The notes: a model not told the origin generated them from the letters alone. A DNA stretch of 64,000 nucleotides from Brevibacillus sp. JNUCC-41 (GCF_014844095.1 NZ_CP062163.1:124001-188000); one strand, 5' to 3'; shown: positions 11,472 through 21,303, counted from the first letter of the stretch. Numbers and translations are program-made.

Positions 11472-12466
11472 TCAGGCATCTCCATGCCGAAATGCTCATA
11501 AACTAGCTGTGTTGCCATCCTGCCTCTTGGGGTACGCTGAAGAAAACCGACTTGTAACAGATATGGTTCATACACATCTTCGATCGTATGTGCCTCTTCG
11601 CCAATCGTTGCCGCAATCGTTTCCAGACCCACTGGTCCGCCACGGAATTTTTCAATGATCCCTTTAAGTAATTTATGGTCAATATGATCGAGTCCTAAAC
11701 GGTCTACCTGCATTAATTCAAGCGCATAATCGGCAAGCTCGGCCGTTATCGTACCATCACCGCGCACCTGGGCGAAATCCCGGACCCTCCGTAAAAGCCG
11801 ATTGGCAATTCTCGGGGTGCCCCTTGACCTTCTTGCAAGCTCGGCCGCTGCTTGATCATCCATTTCCGTATCCATGATTCTTGCTGTACGGATGATGATA
11901 TCAGTCAAATGGTTTTCCGTGTAATATTCAAGACGGCTCAAAACGCCAAAACGGTCCCTGAGCGGTGCAGACAATGAGCCTGCACGTGTCGTGGCCCCTA
12001 CGAGGGTGAACGGCGGCAAGTCGATCCTGATCGAACGGGCTTCCGGTCCCTTACCGACTACAATATCCAGACAGAAGTCCTCCATAGCCGGATATAGCAC
12101 TTCTTCAACGACACGCGGAAGACGGTGAATCTCATCGATGAACAATACATCACCTGGTTCAAGTGCACTCAAAATGGCCGCCAGATCTCCCGGCCGCTCA
12201 ATGGCGGGACCGGAAGTCGTGCGGATGTTCACACCCATTTCATTGGCGATGATGACGGCAAGCGTCGTCTTTCCAAGACCAGGCGGTCCATATAAAAGTA
12301 CATGATCGAGCGTTTCTTCACGCATCCTTGCCGCTTCGATGTATACACTTAAATTCGCTTTCACTTTATCCTGTCCGATATATTGCTTTAAGTTTTGCGG
12401 CCGCAGGCTTTGTTCAAAGGACAGTTCGTTCAAATCGGCTTCCTGATTGAATATTCTCTCCTCCAT
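11468..12466 (-). CDS. ruvB: Holliday junction branch migration ATPase RuvB
   Basis: 332 residues. AAA+ motor that drives branch migration with RuvA. Walker [13 protein letters not shown] near residue 60, Walker [11 protein letters not shown] near residue 107, and the C-terminal winged-helix DNA-binding domain with [11 protein letters not shown] and [13 protein letters not shown] at 12466 with AAGGAG eight bases upstream. It lies 11 nt after ruvA and overlaps the DUF2905 gene. Confidence 0.97.
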   Translation of the reverse strand: MEERIFNQEADLNELSFEQSLRPQNLKQYIGQDKVKANLSVYIEAARMREETLDHVLLYGPPGLGKTTLAVIIANEMGVNIRTTSGPAIERPGDLAAILSALEPGDVLFIDEIHRLPRVVEEVLYPAMEDFCLDIVVGKGPEARSIRIDLPPFTLVGATTRAGSLSAPLRDRFGVLSRLEYYTENHLTDIIIRTARIMDTEMDDQAAAELARRSRGTPRIANRLLRRVRDFAQVRGDGTITAELADYALELMQVDRLGLDHIDHKLLKGIIEKFRGGPVGLETIAATIGEEAHTIEDVYEPYLLQVGFLQRTPRGRMATQLVYEHFGMEMPE

Positions 12467-12477
12467 TGCGCCACTCC

Positions 12478-13098
12478 TTATCTTAACATCATTTGCAATG
12501 CTTTCTTAATATATTGCTCGGTCGTCATATCTTCAGCCTGCAATTTCTTGGCAACCTTTTGGATTTCCTTTTCAGAATAACCAAGAGCCTTCAATGCAAG
12601 AATGGCTTCATCCAATTCCTCCGTATAGCCATTTGGACTGAATGCAGCCGTTACGCCTTCGTTAAACAAGCTTGGAAACGCATCCGGAATAATGTTCTCA
12701 AGTTTCCCTTTTAAATCGAGAATCATCTGCCGTGCCGTTTTCTTTCCGACTCCCGGGAATTTCACCAAAAACGATTCATCTTCATTTTCGATTGCCTGTA
12801 CCACCTGATCAACCTGGCCTGATGCCAATATGGCTAGAGCACCCTTCGGCCCGATTCCCGTTACATTTAATAATTTTGTGAATAACGCCTTTTCTTGACG
12901 AGTCTGAAACCCGTATAATGCGACCATATCCTCACGAACATAATGATACAAGAAAACTTGAATTTCTTTCTGGAATTGAGCGGAAAAAATAAAAGGATTC
13001 GGTGTCATCACTTGATATCCGATTCCCCCATTTTCCACAACTATGTATTCAGGTCCAATATAATCGACCTTGCCTTTTATATAATCATACAAATTCAT
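12478..13098 (-). CDS. ruvA: Holliday junction DNA-binding protein RuvA
   Basis: 206 residues. Tetramer that grips four-way junctions and loads RuvB. An N-terminal OB-fold domain ([20 protein letters not shown]) is followed by two helix-hairpin-helix motifs ([14 protein letters not shown] near residue 75 and [13 protein letters not shown] near residue 110) and a flexible acidic linker to domain III, which contacts RuvB. First gene of the ruvA-ruvB-DUF2905-queA-tgt-yajC run. Confidence 0.96.
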   Translation of the reverse strand: MNLYDYIKGKVDYIGPEYIVVENGGIGYQVMTPNPFIFSAQFQKEIQVFLYHYVREDMVALYGFQTRQEKALFTKLLNVTGIGPKGALAILASGQVDQVVQAIENEDESFLVKFPGVGKKTARQMILDLKGKLENIIPDAFPSLFNEGVTAAFSPNGYTEELDEAILALKALGYSEKEIQKVAKKLQAEDMTTEQYIKKALQMMLR

Positions 13099-13265
13099 TC
13101 TCTCCCTGATTTTGCTGTACCTCTCATTTTATCATAAAAAGGGGCGTTGTTCATTAAAAGTTATTTAGTGGGCGCAAAGACTTTTACAATGGAGGATATC
13201 CCGTTTCATTACATTTGGGTATTATCCATTCGTAGACAATTGGGGTTCTACCTAAATTTTAAACA

Positions 13266-13388
13266 AGTTGATTGGAACGGGTGTACTGGACTCCCTCGGG
13301 GAAAGCGAGTGACAGCAGTCAACGTTCACTTAGCACTAACCCTAAAAAAACTGCAGACAAACCCGATTTTCATCGAGTTTACCTACAG
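13266..13388 (+). repeat. Intergenic palindromic repeat, copy 1 (short form)
   Basis: Begins AGTTGATTGGAACGG, contains a shortened palindromic core (GACTCCCTCGGGGAAAGCGAGT), and ends in the partly self-complementary CTGCAGACAAAC...GTTTACCTACAG stretch after a run of A. The same ordered blocks occur in reverse orientation at 42296-42490, where the core is about 70 bp longer. It fills most of the ruvA-bofC gap; I see no gene in 13139-13413. Confidence 0.7.
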
Positions 13389-13413
13389 TCTGGAGGGTGG
13401 GTATCATCCCATC

Positions 13414-13914
13414 CTAGTTTACCGAATATGGCTCATATTCTTTAATGAGCTGTTTATATTGGTCTTTATTCATGATTGGAATCCCTTTTTGCAGTTCCTC
13501 CTGCTTGTATGCTTCAAGTTTACCAACGTCTATTTGGTAGAAAGTATGAATGATCTTGGCGTGCTCGGGCCTTCCGATAAAAATGGATAACGTACCATCT
13601 TCCCTCATCCCAAGGTAACCATTCGCTTTTAAAAGCGGCGATATGTCATTTTCAATTTTCTTCATGACAATCTGCTCTTCATTTTGATCGACCACTATCC
13701 ATCCTTCATATTTTGACCAAAAGTCCTCCATCGACCAAATTGTTTCTGTCAATTTCTCTTCACTTAATTCACCATCCAGATACATACGCTGAAGAATGAC
13801 CTTCCTTTCAATAGGCTCATTTTCCTTTTGAACGGTTTCTTCCGCAAAAACGGTTAGGCAAATTGGCAATATGAAAAGCGTCATGAAAAATTGGATTCTA
13901 AGTTGATTAATCAA
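13414..13914 (-). CDS. bofC: Forespore regulator BofC (SpoIVB inhibitor)
   Basis: About 166 residues. A hydrophobic signal sequence (FFMTLFILPICLTVFA) then a secreted domain containing LSEEKLTETIWSMEDFWSKYEGW and GYLGMREDGTLSIFIGRP. BofC is made in the forespore and exported to the intermembrane space, where it restrains the SpoIVB protease and so delays pro-sigmaK processing; spoIVFA/FB of the same checkpoint lie at 31.7-33.3 kb. I use the TTG at 13914 because AGAGGTGA lies about five bases upstream; the GTG at 13923 is inside that site. Confidence 0.88.
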   Translation of the reverse strand: MINQLRIQFFMTLFILPICLTVFAEETVQKENEPIERKVILQRMYLDGELSEEKLTETIWSMEDFWSKYEGWIVVDQNEEQIVMKKIENDISPLLKANGYLGMREDGTLSIFIGRPEHAKIIHTFYQIDVGKLEAYKQEELQKGIPIMNKDQYKQLIKEYEPYSVN

Positions 13915-13983
13915 TATATTCACCTCTTAAGGCGTTTACTTTTTATGTAGTTTGACCCCAAATAAGGATTATTAACCAGAAAA

Positions 13984-14018
13984 AAATCAAAAAGAGCTGA
14001 CTCCATATTGGGTCAGCC
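13984..14018 (-). terminator. Terminator after the coxA-like gene
   Basis: Stem GCTGACTC/GGGTCAGC (13995-14017), followed on the minus strand by a T-rich tract. Confidence 0.8.
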
Positions 14019-14024
14019 CACTTG

Positions 14025-14624
14025 TTATTTTAAGTGTTTTTCGTGAATGTTAAGGTTATCGAACATGTCATTGGCATCCAAAATGATCATTTCCCGCGTA
14101 TCGCCATCCCGAAGATTGTTATCAAGTGTCATCGTCCTGAAATAGACACCTTCATCGGTGGTTACATATAGGGTGCGGCCATTTGTAAGGGGTTCGATTT
14201 CCCTCCTGATTCCCTCTTTAACATCATTTGCATGGCTGTAGTCATCAAGCCGCAAAGCGACCAGCATTTCATCTTTCATAATGATTGTCCTGGCATCGAT
14301 GACCGGCTCCGCTTTCTTGGCGATACCATTAACTTGATCGGCAAAAGTACCTTCATAAGAATTATAATAAGATGATTTTGCCTTAAGCGGTTTACTTTCA
14401 TGTCCATGGTAGTTACGGTCACTCTTACTGTACGCATCATCTTTATTGTATAAACCTTGCACCATATTCTCATAATTGATGTTGCGTACCAATGCATCTT
14501 TTTCATGGTACCCTGTATCATTCGTTATTTTTTCATTTTCCGCTGTATCATTATTAGCACATCCAACCAAACTGACGGCAGCCAATACCGTACAAAGCGG
14601 ATGTGCCCATTTTATTTTCTGCAC
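14025..14624 (-). CDS. coxA: YhcN/YlaJ family sporulation lipoprotein (CoxA-like)
   Basis: 199 residues. Signal peptide with lipobox LVGC (cysteine near residue 21) and a YhcN/YlaJ domain: ADQVNGIAKKAEPVIDARTI and RREIEPLTNGRTLYVTTDEG. Homologues are spore membrane or cortex lipoproteins. Position near safA and bofC matches B. subtilis coxA (yrbB), a spore cortex protein, although a kinase-like gene lies between it and safA here. GTG at 14624 chosen because GGGAGGG lies six bases upstream. The central region is rich in Lys, Asp, Ser and Tyr and looks disordered. Confidence 0.8.
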   Translation of the reverse strand: MQKIKWAHPLCTVLAAVSLVGCANNDTAENEKITNDTGYHEKDALVRNINYENMVQGLYNKDDAYSKSDRNYHGHESKPLKAKSSYYNSYEGTFADQVNGIAKKAEPVIDARTIIMKDEMLVALRLDDYSHANDVKEGIRREIEPLTNGRTLYVTTDEGVYFRTMTLDNNLRDGDTREMIILDANDMFDNLNIHEKHLK

Positions 14625-14726
14625 CAATAACCCTCCCATTGCAATAGAATGAGCTATATTCCGCTCATAATTAGCATGGGTGTCGAACGGGAAATGTACT
14701 CTGTAAGATACGGCCAAAAACCCGTT

Positions 14727-15683
14727 TTAATTCCTATTAAGGGAAGAAATCCTTTCCTTCAATTTTTCATTCATCTCCATTCGCTTCGAAAATCCTTCCA
14801 CGGACATTTTCCAAACCGAATGAATCTGGGAAGAACTTTTATTAAGACGATTCCATTCACGGAAAATATCGGTAGGATAAGTTAAAGCATATAAAAAGGC
14901 CGGGTCTGACTGATACCTTTGCAATTGCGGAACTTCCCACATTTCGGTGGCCGCATCTCCCAAATGAGGCAAAATACGATTTGCATACTGTAAATAATCA
15001 ATGCACCTCGGGGCATTCGCCATTAAGTCAAAATCGATTAACGTCAAAGTGCCGTCCGCTCTCCGCAAGAAATTATGGTGGGCACAATCACCATGAATGA
15101 TGACTTTCTTTTCCTTATTCCATAAAGACTGATTTTTATCAAACCCCTCTAGCGACCATTCCCCCCATCTAATCCATTCCTTGATAATATCTTCGGAAAC
15201 ATATTGGCGAACATAAGAAAAGTTCTTTTTAAATAGTGATAAGCGTTCTTTCCACTTTTTTGATTGATTGAACACTGGAGCGTTAATGGAGACATGTTCC
15301 GACACATCATGGAAGCTTTCCAGTAACTGAATGCCCTCTAAGCGGTCCTTATGATTGGAGTATTTGAATTTTTTCTTACTCGGCGGAAAATAGTCCATAC
15401 TGCCATACCATTTCCCTTTAAATTGAAAGGGCATTAGATTCTGATGAATATAATACGTTTGATGAAACCCCTTTTGTTTTAACAAAGAAGTCAATTCCCT
15501 TTGCCGATCCCATTTTTCAAAACTGTCGAATCCTTTAAGGATCATAGGATGACCCTTTTCAAAAGTTAATAAATAGACACTGCTTTGAATATGGTGGACA
15601 TTCTTTGGCTTACGATTTAAATAAGAGAGGAGACGAGTGTTAAAAACACTGTCTCCTTGATAATTAGTAGTCATCGCTTTCAT
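14727..15683 (-). CDS. CotS-like spore-coat kinase-fold protein (APH family)
   Basis: 318 residues of the aminoglycoside phosphotransferase/choline-kinase fold used by the spore coat family CotS/YsxE/YutH. The catalytic loop is intact (HGDCAHHNFL near residue 197) and so is the metal-binding DFD (LIDFDLMANAPRCIDYL near residue 216), so unlike YsxE in this window it could be an active kinase. Substrate unknown. It starts inside the last codons of safA (20-nt overlap) and the ribosome site is weak, suggesting coupling. A 28-nt hairpin lies in its first codons (15629-15656). The position between safA and the coxA-like gene suggests a coat or exosporium role. Confidence 0.75.
   Translation of the reverse strand: MKAMTTNYQGDSVFNTRLLSYLNRKPKNVHHIQSSVYLLTFEKGHPMILKGFDSFEKWDRQRELTSLLKQKGFHQTYYIHQNLMPFQFKGKWYGSMDYFPPSKKKFKYSNHKDRLEGIQLLESFHDVSEHVSINAPVFNQSKKWKERLSLFKKNFSYVRQYVSEDIIKEWIRWGEWSLEGFDKNQSLWNKEKKVIIHGDCAHHNFLRRADGTLTLIDFDLMANAPRCIDYLQYANRILPHLGDAATEMWEVPQLQRYQSDPAFLYALTYPTDIFREWNRLNKSSSQIHSVWKMSVEGFSKRMEMNEKLKERISSLNRN
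15629..15656 (-). promoter_or_regulatory. RNA hairpin at the safA / kinase junction
   Basis: GGAGAC-AGTGTT pairs with AACACT-C-GTCTCC (minus strand) with one bulged C, just after the safA stop and within codons 10-19 of the next gene. There is no T run, so it is not a plain terminator; it could slow or block translation of the kinase or protect the safA 3' end. Confidence 0.5.
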
Positions 15684-18093
15684 CTACATATGTCGGTATC
15701 CCAAATGTTTCAGGCGCACGGACGCCCCCGAATTGGCCTGGCTGGCCTCCCATTTGTCCAGGTAACATAGCTTCCGGCTGACCACCAAGCTGGCCGCGCA
15801 TCATGTCTCGCTGACCACCAAATTGCCCCGGCATCATTCCTGGCTGACCACCAAACTGTCCCGGCATCATTCCTGGCTGGCCACCAAACTGTCCCGGCAT
15901 CATTCCTGGCTGACCACCAAATTGTCCCGGCATCATTCCTGGCTGACCACCAAATTGTCCCGGCATCATTCCTGGCTGGCCACCAAACTGTCCCGGCATC
16001 ATTCCTGGCTGACCACCAAACTGTCCCGGCATCATTCCTGGCTGACCATCAAACTGTCCCGGCATCATTCCTGGCTGACCACCAAACTGTCCCGGCATCA
16101 TTCCTGGCTGACCATCAAACTGTCCCGGCATCATTCCTGGCTGGCCTGGGTTTTGACCGCCCATCATCATACCTGACTGACCTGGGTTTTGACCGCCCAT
16201 CATCATACCTGACTGACCTGGGTTTTGGCCGCCCATCATCATACCTGACTGACCTGGGTTTTGGCCCCCCATCATCATACCTGACTGACCTGGGTTTTGA
16301 CCGCCCATCATCATACCTGGCTGATCTGGGTTTTGGCCGCCCATCATACCTGGCTGGCCTGGGTTTTGACCGCCCATCATCATACCTGACTGACCTGGAT
16401 TTTGACCGCCCATCATCATACCTGACTGACCTGGGTTTTGACCGCCCATCATCATACCTGGCTGGCCTGGGTTTTGGCCGTCCATCATCATACCTGGCTG
16501 GCCTGGGTTTTGGCCGCCCATCATCATACCTGGCTGGCCTGGGTTTTGGCCGCCCATCATCATACCTGGCTGGCCTGGGTTTTGGCCGCCCATCATCATA
16601 CCTGGCTGGCCTGGGTTTTGGCCGCCCATCATCATACCTGGCTGGCCTGGGTTTTGGCCGCCCATCATCATACCTGGCTGGCCTGGGTTTTGGCCGCCCA
16701 TCATCATACCTGGCTGGCCTGGGTTTTGGCCGCCCATCATCATACCCGGCTGACCTGGGTTTTGGCCGCCCATCATCATGAATCCATCATATGATTCTTC
16801 TGACTCATCTTCATATTGGGATGGCATCGCTATTCCCATCTGAGACTCTTTTGGTGACACCCCTGGGTATGGGGCATGTGATTGAACGGATTGATATTGG
16901 TGATAATCTGGATGGTGATGTGCATTGGCATCCATTTTCTTGTTCCCTTGATACTGCCCCTTCACTTCCGGCCCATAAGTTCCAAGTAACCCCTTATTAC
17001 AGCCGCAATCCTCCTCACCAGCAGTCTGGGAATAATGCTGAGGGAAGTTTTGATTGTATAAAGAAGGCGATTCGCCTGGTGACTCATAACCTTGTTGCAT
17101 ATATGAACCTGCTGCATGAGCTTGTTGATTCATCCCTCCATAATAATGGTGCGGAACCGGTGCGGAGGCTTGATATGGATAATGTTGCGGGCTTGTTGCA
17201 TTCATGCTCGCCCCTTGGACGAATCCTTGATCCATCATTTGCATGTCAGAAGATTCCTCAAAAATTTCAGAGCTCTCTTCCATCATTGGATAACCTTGCA
17301 TTTCCGGAGCCGCCTGATACCCTTGTGCACCTTGATATGGTGCTTGCATGCCATTCATATGCGCCCATGGTGGCGGCTGAATGCAATAACCGCTTCCAGG
17401 CAAGATTGGCGTTACTGGAATACAATCATCCACCGGCTCACTATATTCCTGAGCTGGCTGTACAGCTGGCTTTTTCTTCTTTTTGGTCACTGCAGGCTTT
17501 TCTTTTTTCTTCGGTAAAGGTGGTGGTGCTGGAGGCTTTTGCACACTCATATTGGTCATGTTGACCATATAATAATTATTGACGTCAATCTCCGGGATCA
17601 CCGGCATGGGCACCGGCACTTCTTTTGGAACGATTACTTGCTTCTCTTTAATGATTGGCTTTGGCTGAGCGATCTGCTTCTCTTTCTTAACCGGCTGTGG
17701 AACGATCTGCTTCTCTTTCATTGGTTTTTGAATGTTTGGCTGCTCTTTTACAGGCTGTTGAAATTTCGGCTGTTCTTTTACCGGCAGTTGAAATTTTGGC
17801 TGTTCTTTAACAGCCGGTTTTTTCATAATTTGCTGCTCTTTCATATTTGCTGACTGATTCGGTTGCGGTTGAATTTGGGATTCTTTCATTCCCGACTGAA
17901 TATTCACGTTTGGTTTACCCGTTTCTTTAATTACTGCTCCGGATGTCCCTGGTATTTTAATTTTCATTCCGGGCATCATCATGTCCGGGTTGCTCAATTG
18001 CGTGTTAACTTTTTTAAGTTCTTCAAAACTGACGCCGTATTTTTTGGCGAGTTTCCAAAGTGTATCGCCTTTTTGGACTATATGAATTTTCAC
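15664..18093 (-). CDS. safA: Spore coat/exosporium morphogenetic protein SafA (ExsA-like)
   Basis: 809 residues. The N-terminal LysM domain (residues 1-46, MKIHIVQKGDTLWKLAKKYG) targets cortex peptidoglycan. A KEQP-rich segment (about 95-160) and a Lys/Pro linker follow, then the SafA landmarks TPILPGSGYC and EEDCGCNKG. Residues about 436-765 are tandem repeats: 18 units of a 12-residue GMMMGGQNPGQP type, then 10 units of an 11-residue GMMPGQFGGQP type. B. subtilis SafA is about 387 residues and B. cereus ExsA about 640, so this is long for the family. GTG at 18093 has AGGAGGGG eight bases upstream. SafA organises inner coat assembly. Confidence 0.92.
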   Translation of the reverse strand: MKIHIVQKGDTLWKLAKKYGVSFEELKKVNTQLSNPDMMMPGMKIKIPGTSGAVIKETGKPNVNIQSGMKESQIQPQPNQSANMKEQQIMKKPAVKEQPKFQLPVKEQPKFQQPVKEQPNIQKPMKEKQIVPQPVKKEKQIAQPKPIIKEKQVIVPKEVPVPMPVIPEIDVNNYYMVNMTNMSVQKPPAPPPLPKKKEKPAVTKKKKKPAVQPAQEYSEPVDDCIPVTPILPGSGYCIQPPPWAHMNGMQAPYQGAQGYQAAPEMQGYPMMEESSEIFEESSDMQMMDQGFVQGASMNATSPQHYPYQASAPVPHHYYGGMNQQAHAAGSYMQQGYESPGESPSLYNQNFPQHYSQTAGEEDCGCNKGLLGTYGPEVKGQYQGNKKMDANAHHHPDYHQYQSVQSHAPYPGVSPKESQMGIAMPSQYEDESEESYDGFMMMGGQNPGQPGMMMGGQNPGQPGMMMGGQNPGQPGMMMGGQNPGQPGMMMGGQNPGQPGMMMGGQNPGQPGMMMGGQNPGQPGMMMGGQNPGQPGMMMDGQNPGQPGMMMGGQNPGQSGMMMGGQNPGQSGMMMGGQNPGQPGMMGGQNPDQPGMMMGGQNPGQSGMMMGGQNPGQSGMMMGGQNPGQSGMMMGGQNPGQSGMMMGGQNPGQPGMMPGQFDGQPGMMPGQFGGQPGMMPGQFDGQPGMMPGQFGGQPGMMPGQFGGQPGMMPGQFGGQPGMMPGQFGGQPGMMPGQFGGQPGMMPGQFGGQPGMMPGQFGGQRDMMRGQLGGQPEAMLPGQMGGQPGQFGGVRAPETFGIPTYVDESDDY
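15813..16142 (-). repeat. 33-bp tandem repeats in safA (10 units)
   Basis: Ten in-frame units encoding variants of GMMPGQFGGQP (F-D-G in three units, otherwise F-G-G or nearly so), very similar at DNA level, so recent expansion or gene conversion is likely. Degenerate units continue to about 15740. Confidence 0.93.
16143..16787 (-). repeat. 36-bp tandem repeats in safA (18 units)
   Basis: Eighteen in-frame units encoding GMMMGGQNPGQ(P/S). One unit lacks a Met codon (33 bp) and one has Asp for Gly. The P-type and S-type units fall in blocks, as expected from block duplication. All units are multiples of three, so copy-number change keeps the frame. Confidence 0.95.
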
Positions 18094-18414
18094 GCTGTTA
18101 ACCCCTCCTGTGCATATGTCCATATATTCTATGAAGCAGTGGGTGAATTGCTATTATTTTTATCATGAAAACTTATGCGTGAAAAATGACTTTTATGATT
18201 GGATCAATGATTTAGGGACATAGAAGGTACTTTTTGGGAGAGGAAATAAATGATGGGACGGTCTCAAAAAAGGAAGTTCGCCCCTTTGAATTCCATTCCT
18301 GAAACTACATCTTTCAGGCTTCTGTCTAAACTCAGGGAAATCCGGGTATAAGAAAGGAAATGACCTAAGGCTTTGTCTTCAGGTACTTATCTTACATCCC
18401 TGGGGGTAATAATA

Positions 18415-19260
18415 ATGAAATGGAAAGGTAGACAGGGCAGCACGAACGTCAAAGACAAAAGAGGCATGAGCGGAAAAGGCATGGCCGGAATCGGCGGAGG
18501 TATCGGATTGGTAATTGTCTTGATCGTGACGCTCCTTGGCGGTAATCCAAGCGAATTGCTAGGCAGCTTGAATTCCACTGAATCGAACAATGGCGGCTCT
18601 TATGTCGAAACTGATGAGGAGAAGGAACTTGCGCAGTTCGTATCTGTCGTCCTTGCAGAAACGGAGCAGGTCTGGACAGAAGAATTCCGTAAAAATGGGC
18701 TGGAATATAAGGAACCGAACCTTGTCCTGTATTCGGGCAGTGTCGAATCGGCATGCGGGGTGGCAGCTTCTTCGGTAGGGCCATTTTATTGTCCGGGTGA
18801 CATGAAACTATATATTGATCTCAGCTTTTATCAAGAGTTAAAGCAAGAATTCCAGGCACCCGGGGATTTCGCCATGGCCTATGTCATTGCCCACGAAGTC
18901 GGACATCACGTTCAGACACTTTTAGGGACAACGGAAAAAGAAATGCCCGATCGTTCAAAGGTCAGCGAGACCGAATATAATAGGTTTTCTGTCCGTCTTG
19001 AATTACAGGCCGATTATTTGGCTGGAGTTTGGGCACATCATGTCCAAGGAGAGAATTTGCTTGAAGAAGGCGATCTTGAGGAGGCCTTGAATGCAGCAAG
19101 TGGTGTGGGGGATGACCGTATCCAAGAAAGGGCACAAGGTTATGTGGTGCCAGACAGCTTCACGCATGGTACTTCCGAACAGAGGAAACGGTGGTTCACT
19201 AAAGGATTTAAATCCGGTGATATGAATGAAGGCAATACTTTTAAAGCGAATAACCTTTAA
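18415..19260 (+). CDS. Neutral zinc metallopeptidase, YpfJ family
   Basis: 281 residues. A single N-terminal transmembrane helix (GIGLVIVLIVTLLGG) anchors an extracytoplasmic domain with zincin motif HEVGHHVQ near residue 164 and downstream glutamate region RLELQADYLAGVWAHHV. The paired cysteines in ESACGVAASSVGPFYCPGD are typical of the YpfJ/KPN_02809 family. Substrate unknown. Start is the ATG at 18415 with GGGGG about eight bases upstream. Unlike its neighbours it is on the plus strand, between safA and nadA, and convergent with nadA. The 320-nt gap upstream (18094-18414) shows no gene. Confidence 0.88.
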   Translation: MKWKGRQGSTNVKDKRGMSGKGMAGIGGGIGLVIVLIVTLLGGNPSELLGSLNSTESNNGGSYVETDEEKELAQFVSVVLAETEQVWTEEFRKNGLEYKEPNLVLYSGSVESACGVAASSVGPFYCPGDMKLYIDLSFYQELKQEFQAPGDFAMAYVIAHEVGHHVQTLLGTTEKEMPDRSKVSETEYNRFSVRLELQADYLAGVWAHHVQGENLLEEGDLEEALNAASGVGDDRIQERAQGYVVPDSFTHGTSEQRKRWFTKGFKSGDMNEGNTFKANNL

Positions 19261-19282
19261 AAGTAATTGCCTGTTTCGATTG

Positions 19283-19320
19283 CATAAGAAAAAGGGGGTC
19301 TAATCCCCCTTTTTCTTATG
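19283..19320. terminator. Bidirectional terminator between metallopeptidase gene and nadA
   Basis: Perfect 16-bp stem CATAAGAAAAAGGGGG and its complement around a TCTAAT loop. A and T tracts on both arms suit both convergent genes. Confidence 0.93.
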
Positions 19321-19348
19321 ATCCAAAATCCTCTTAGAAAGCACTGAC

Positions 19349-20455
19349 TCAAACGCGCTCCAGCATTCTGTTTAATGCTAGGATGGCATTATCCGCAATG
19401 CTTTTCTCCACTTTTATCGGATTGATGATGATACCTTTTTCAATGGATTCAAGCGCCCATAGCAGGTGAGGCAGATCAATCCGGTTCATTGTAAGACATG
19501 GACACATATTCGGATTTAACGAGATGATGTTCTTGTCAGGATTATTGGCGATAAGACGCTTGACAAGGTTCATTTCCGTGCCGATTGCCCAAGAACTGCC
19601 TGGTTCGGCTTTTTCGATCATATTTATGATGTACGATGTCGAACCCGCATAATCTGACAGGGCCACTACCTCACGGCGACATTCGGGATGAACGATGATA
19701 TTCATTTCAGGCTGCTCCGCTCTAAGCGTTTCAATATTTGCCGTAGTGAAATTTTCATGGACTGAACAATGTCCTTTCCAAAGAAGTACCTTCAGATCTT
19801 CCAGTTCCCCTTCATAGATCAATTCATCTTTATGCGGATCCCAGACAGCCATTTCATTCAATGGGATCCCAAGGTCAAAGGCAGTGTTCCTCCCAAGATG
19901 CTGATCGGGAAGAAATAGGATTCTTTCTTTTTGCGAGAGGGCCCACGAGACCATCCCTTGTGCATTGGAAGACGTCACCGTCGCCCCACCATTTTTCCCT
20001 ACAAAAGCTTTGATGGCCGCAGTGGAATTCACATAAGTTAGCGGAAGGATCGTATCGCCAAATAAATCCTGAAGCTTTGTCCATGCCCGTTCCGTTTGTT
20101 CAATATCCGCCATATCTGCCATGGAGCAGCCTGCACGCATGTCAGGTAGGATAACCGTCTGCCCTTCTTCTGTCAAAATATCGGCTGTTTCAGCCATGAA
20201 ATGCACGCCACAGAACACGATATAATCCGCTTCACGATTTTGCGCGGAAAGCTGGGCCAATTGAAGTGAATCCCCCGTTGAATCTGAAAATTGAATGACT
20301 TCCTCCCGTTGATAATGATGACCTGGAATATAAAGACGGTTCCCCAGTCGTTTCTTAATATCAAGGACCCGATTCTCCATCTCTTCTTTTGTCATCGTTT
20401 TATATTTTTCAGGCAATGCATTTCCTGCTGTTTTAGCCATCTCCAATATATTCAT
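19349..20455 (-). CDS. nadA: Quinolinate synthase NadA
   Basis: 368 residues. Condenses iminoaspartate with dihydroxyacetone phosphate to quinolinate using a [4Fe-4S] cluster. Cluster cysteines are in [14 protein letters not shown] (near residue 110), HPECRREVV (near 230) and [11 protein letters not shown] (near 318); the last CxxC-like motif is typical of Bacillus NadA. The ATG overlaps the nadC stop as ATGA. The cysteine desulfurase encoded divergently at 22970 is the expected source of cluster sulfur. Confidence 0.96.
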   Translation of the reverse strand: MNILEMAKTAGNALPEKYKTMTKEEMENRVLDIKKRLGNRLYIPGHHYQREEVIQFSDSTGDSLQLAQLSAQNREADYIVFCGVHFMAETADILTEEGQTVILPDMRAGCSMADMADIEQTERAWTKLQDLFGDTILPLTYVNSTAAIKAFVGKNGGATVTSSNAQGMVSWALSQKERILFLPDQHLGRNTAFDLGIPLNEMAVWDPHKDELIYEGELEDLKVLLWKGHCSVHENFTTANIETLRAEQPEMNIIVHPECRREVVALSDYAGSTSYIINMIEKAEPGSSWAIGTEMNLVKRLIANNPDKNIISLNPNMCPCLTMNRIDLPHLLWALESIEKGIIINPIKVEKSIADNAILALNRMLERV

Positions 20456-21303
20456 TTCAATATCTCCTCCCCCTCTTTGACCTTTGCGCTAATATCAAGT
20501 GCTCTGACACTGTGCGTCAAGCTGCCCAACGAAATATAATCTACCCCTGTTTCCCGATATGAGGCTAGATTGTCTAAATGGATCCCTCCTGAAGCTTCCG
20601 TTATGATGTGGGCGGGAACCAATTTAATCAGTTGCTTGATTTCTTCGGGGCTCCGGTTATCGAACATGATGATATCTGCACCGGCTTCCACTGCTTCAAG
20701 TACCTGTTGTGGTGATTCCGTTTCCACTTCCACTTTAATGGTATGTCCCAGTTTGGATTTTACCGTTTGGACCGCTTTCGTTATGGACCCAGCGAAAGAA
20801 ATATGGTTGTCCTTTATCATGACTGCATCATAAAGACCATATCGGTGATTGAATGCCCCGCCGGAACGGACCGCATATTTTTCAAGCATCCGCAGGCCTG
20901 GTGTTGTTTTCCTCGTATCACAAGCTCTCGTCTTCGTCCCCGCCAAAATCATGGCAGCTTTATGAGCCTGTGTCGCAATGCCGGACATACGCTGCACTAA
21001 ATTCAAAATTACCCGTTCCCCTTTTAAAAGGGAGGCCATATCGCCGGTCATTTTCGCAAGCTGCTGTCCTTTTTCGAAAAATTCGCCATCTTGAACAAAA
21101 AGGAAAACCTCGATTTGCTTATCCAACAATGCAAATCCCGTCTTGATGACGTCCCCTCCACTAAAGACCCCTCCTTCTTTGGCGATGAATGTCAAAGTTC
21201 CTTGTTCACCTTGATCAAAAATCGTATCACTCGTTACATCGCATTCCCCTATATCTTCCATTAAAAATTGTTGCAGCATCTGCTTAAGCTTCAATATATT
21301 CAT
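20452..21303 (-). CDS. nadC: Nicotinate-nucleotide pyrophosphorylase (carboxylating)
   Basis: 283 residues. Converts quinolinate and PRPP to nicotinate mononucleotide, CO2 and pyrophosphate. Characteristic stretches are [22 protein letters not shown] (quinolinate-binding arginines, near residue 130), KDNHISFAG, and [23 protein letters not shown] near the C-terminus. The 5' end overlaps nadB by 20 nt and the 3' end overlaps nadA by 4 nt. Confidence 0.96.
   Translation of the reverse strand: MNILKLKQMLQQFLMEDIGECDVTSDTIFDQGEQGTLTFIAKEGGVFSGGDVIKTGFALLDKQIEVFLFVQDGEFFEKGQQLAKMTGDMASLLKGERVILNLVQRMSGIATQAHKAAMILAGTKTRACDTRKTTPGLRMLEKYAVRSGGAFNHRYGLYDAVMIKDNHISFAGSITKAVQTVKSKLGHTIKVEVETESPQQVLEAVEAGADIIMFDNRSPEEIKQLIKLVPAHIITEASGGIHLDNLASYRETGVDYISLGSLTHSVRALDISAKVKEGEEILK

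Noticed and set aside
13147..13590. Plus-strand frame overlapping the repeat element and bofC
   Set aside because: It runs antisense to bofC and through the palindromic repeat; no ribosome site or protein-like composition.
16143..16787. Possible CRISPR-like array, given the regular 36-bp periodicity
   Set aside because: Units are contiguous with no spacers and encode an in-frame repeat peptide in SafA.
15823..16794. Long plus-strand open frames antisense to safA, encoding HHSWL- and HHHTWLAWVL-type repeats
   Set aside because: They are the reverse complement of in-frame safA repeats, which contain no stop in that frame; no ribosome site and no plausible protein.
18094..18414. Possible small gene between safA and the metallopeptidase gene
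   Set aside because: No frame with ribosome site and coding character on either strand; treated as a divergent promoter region.
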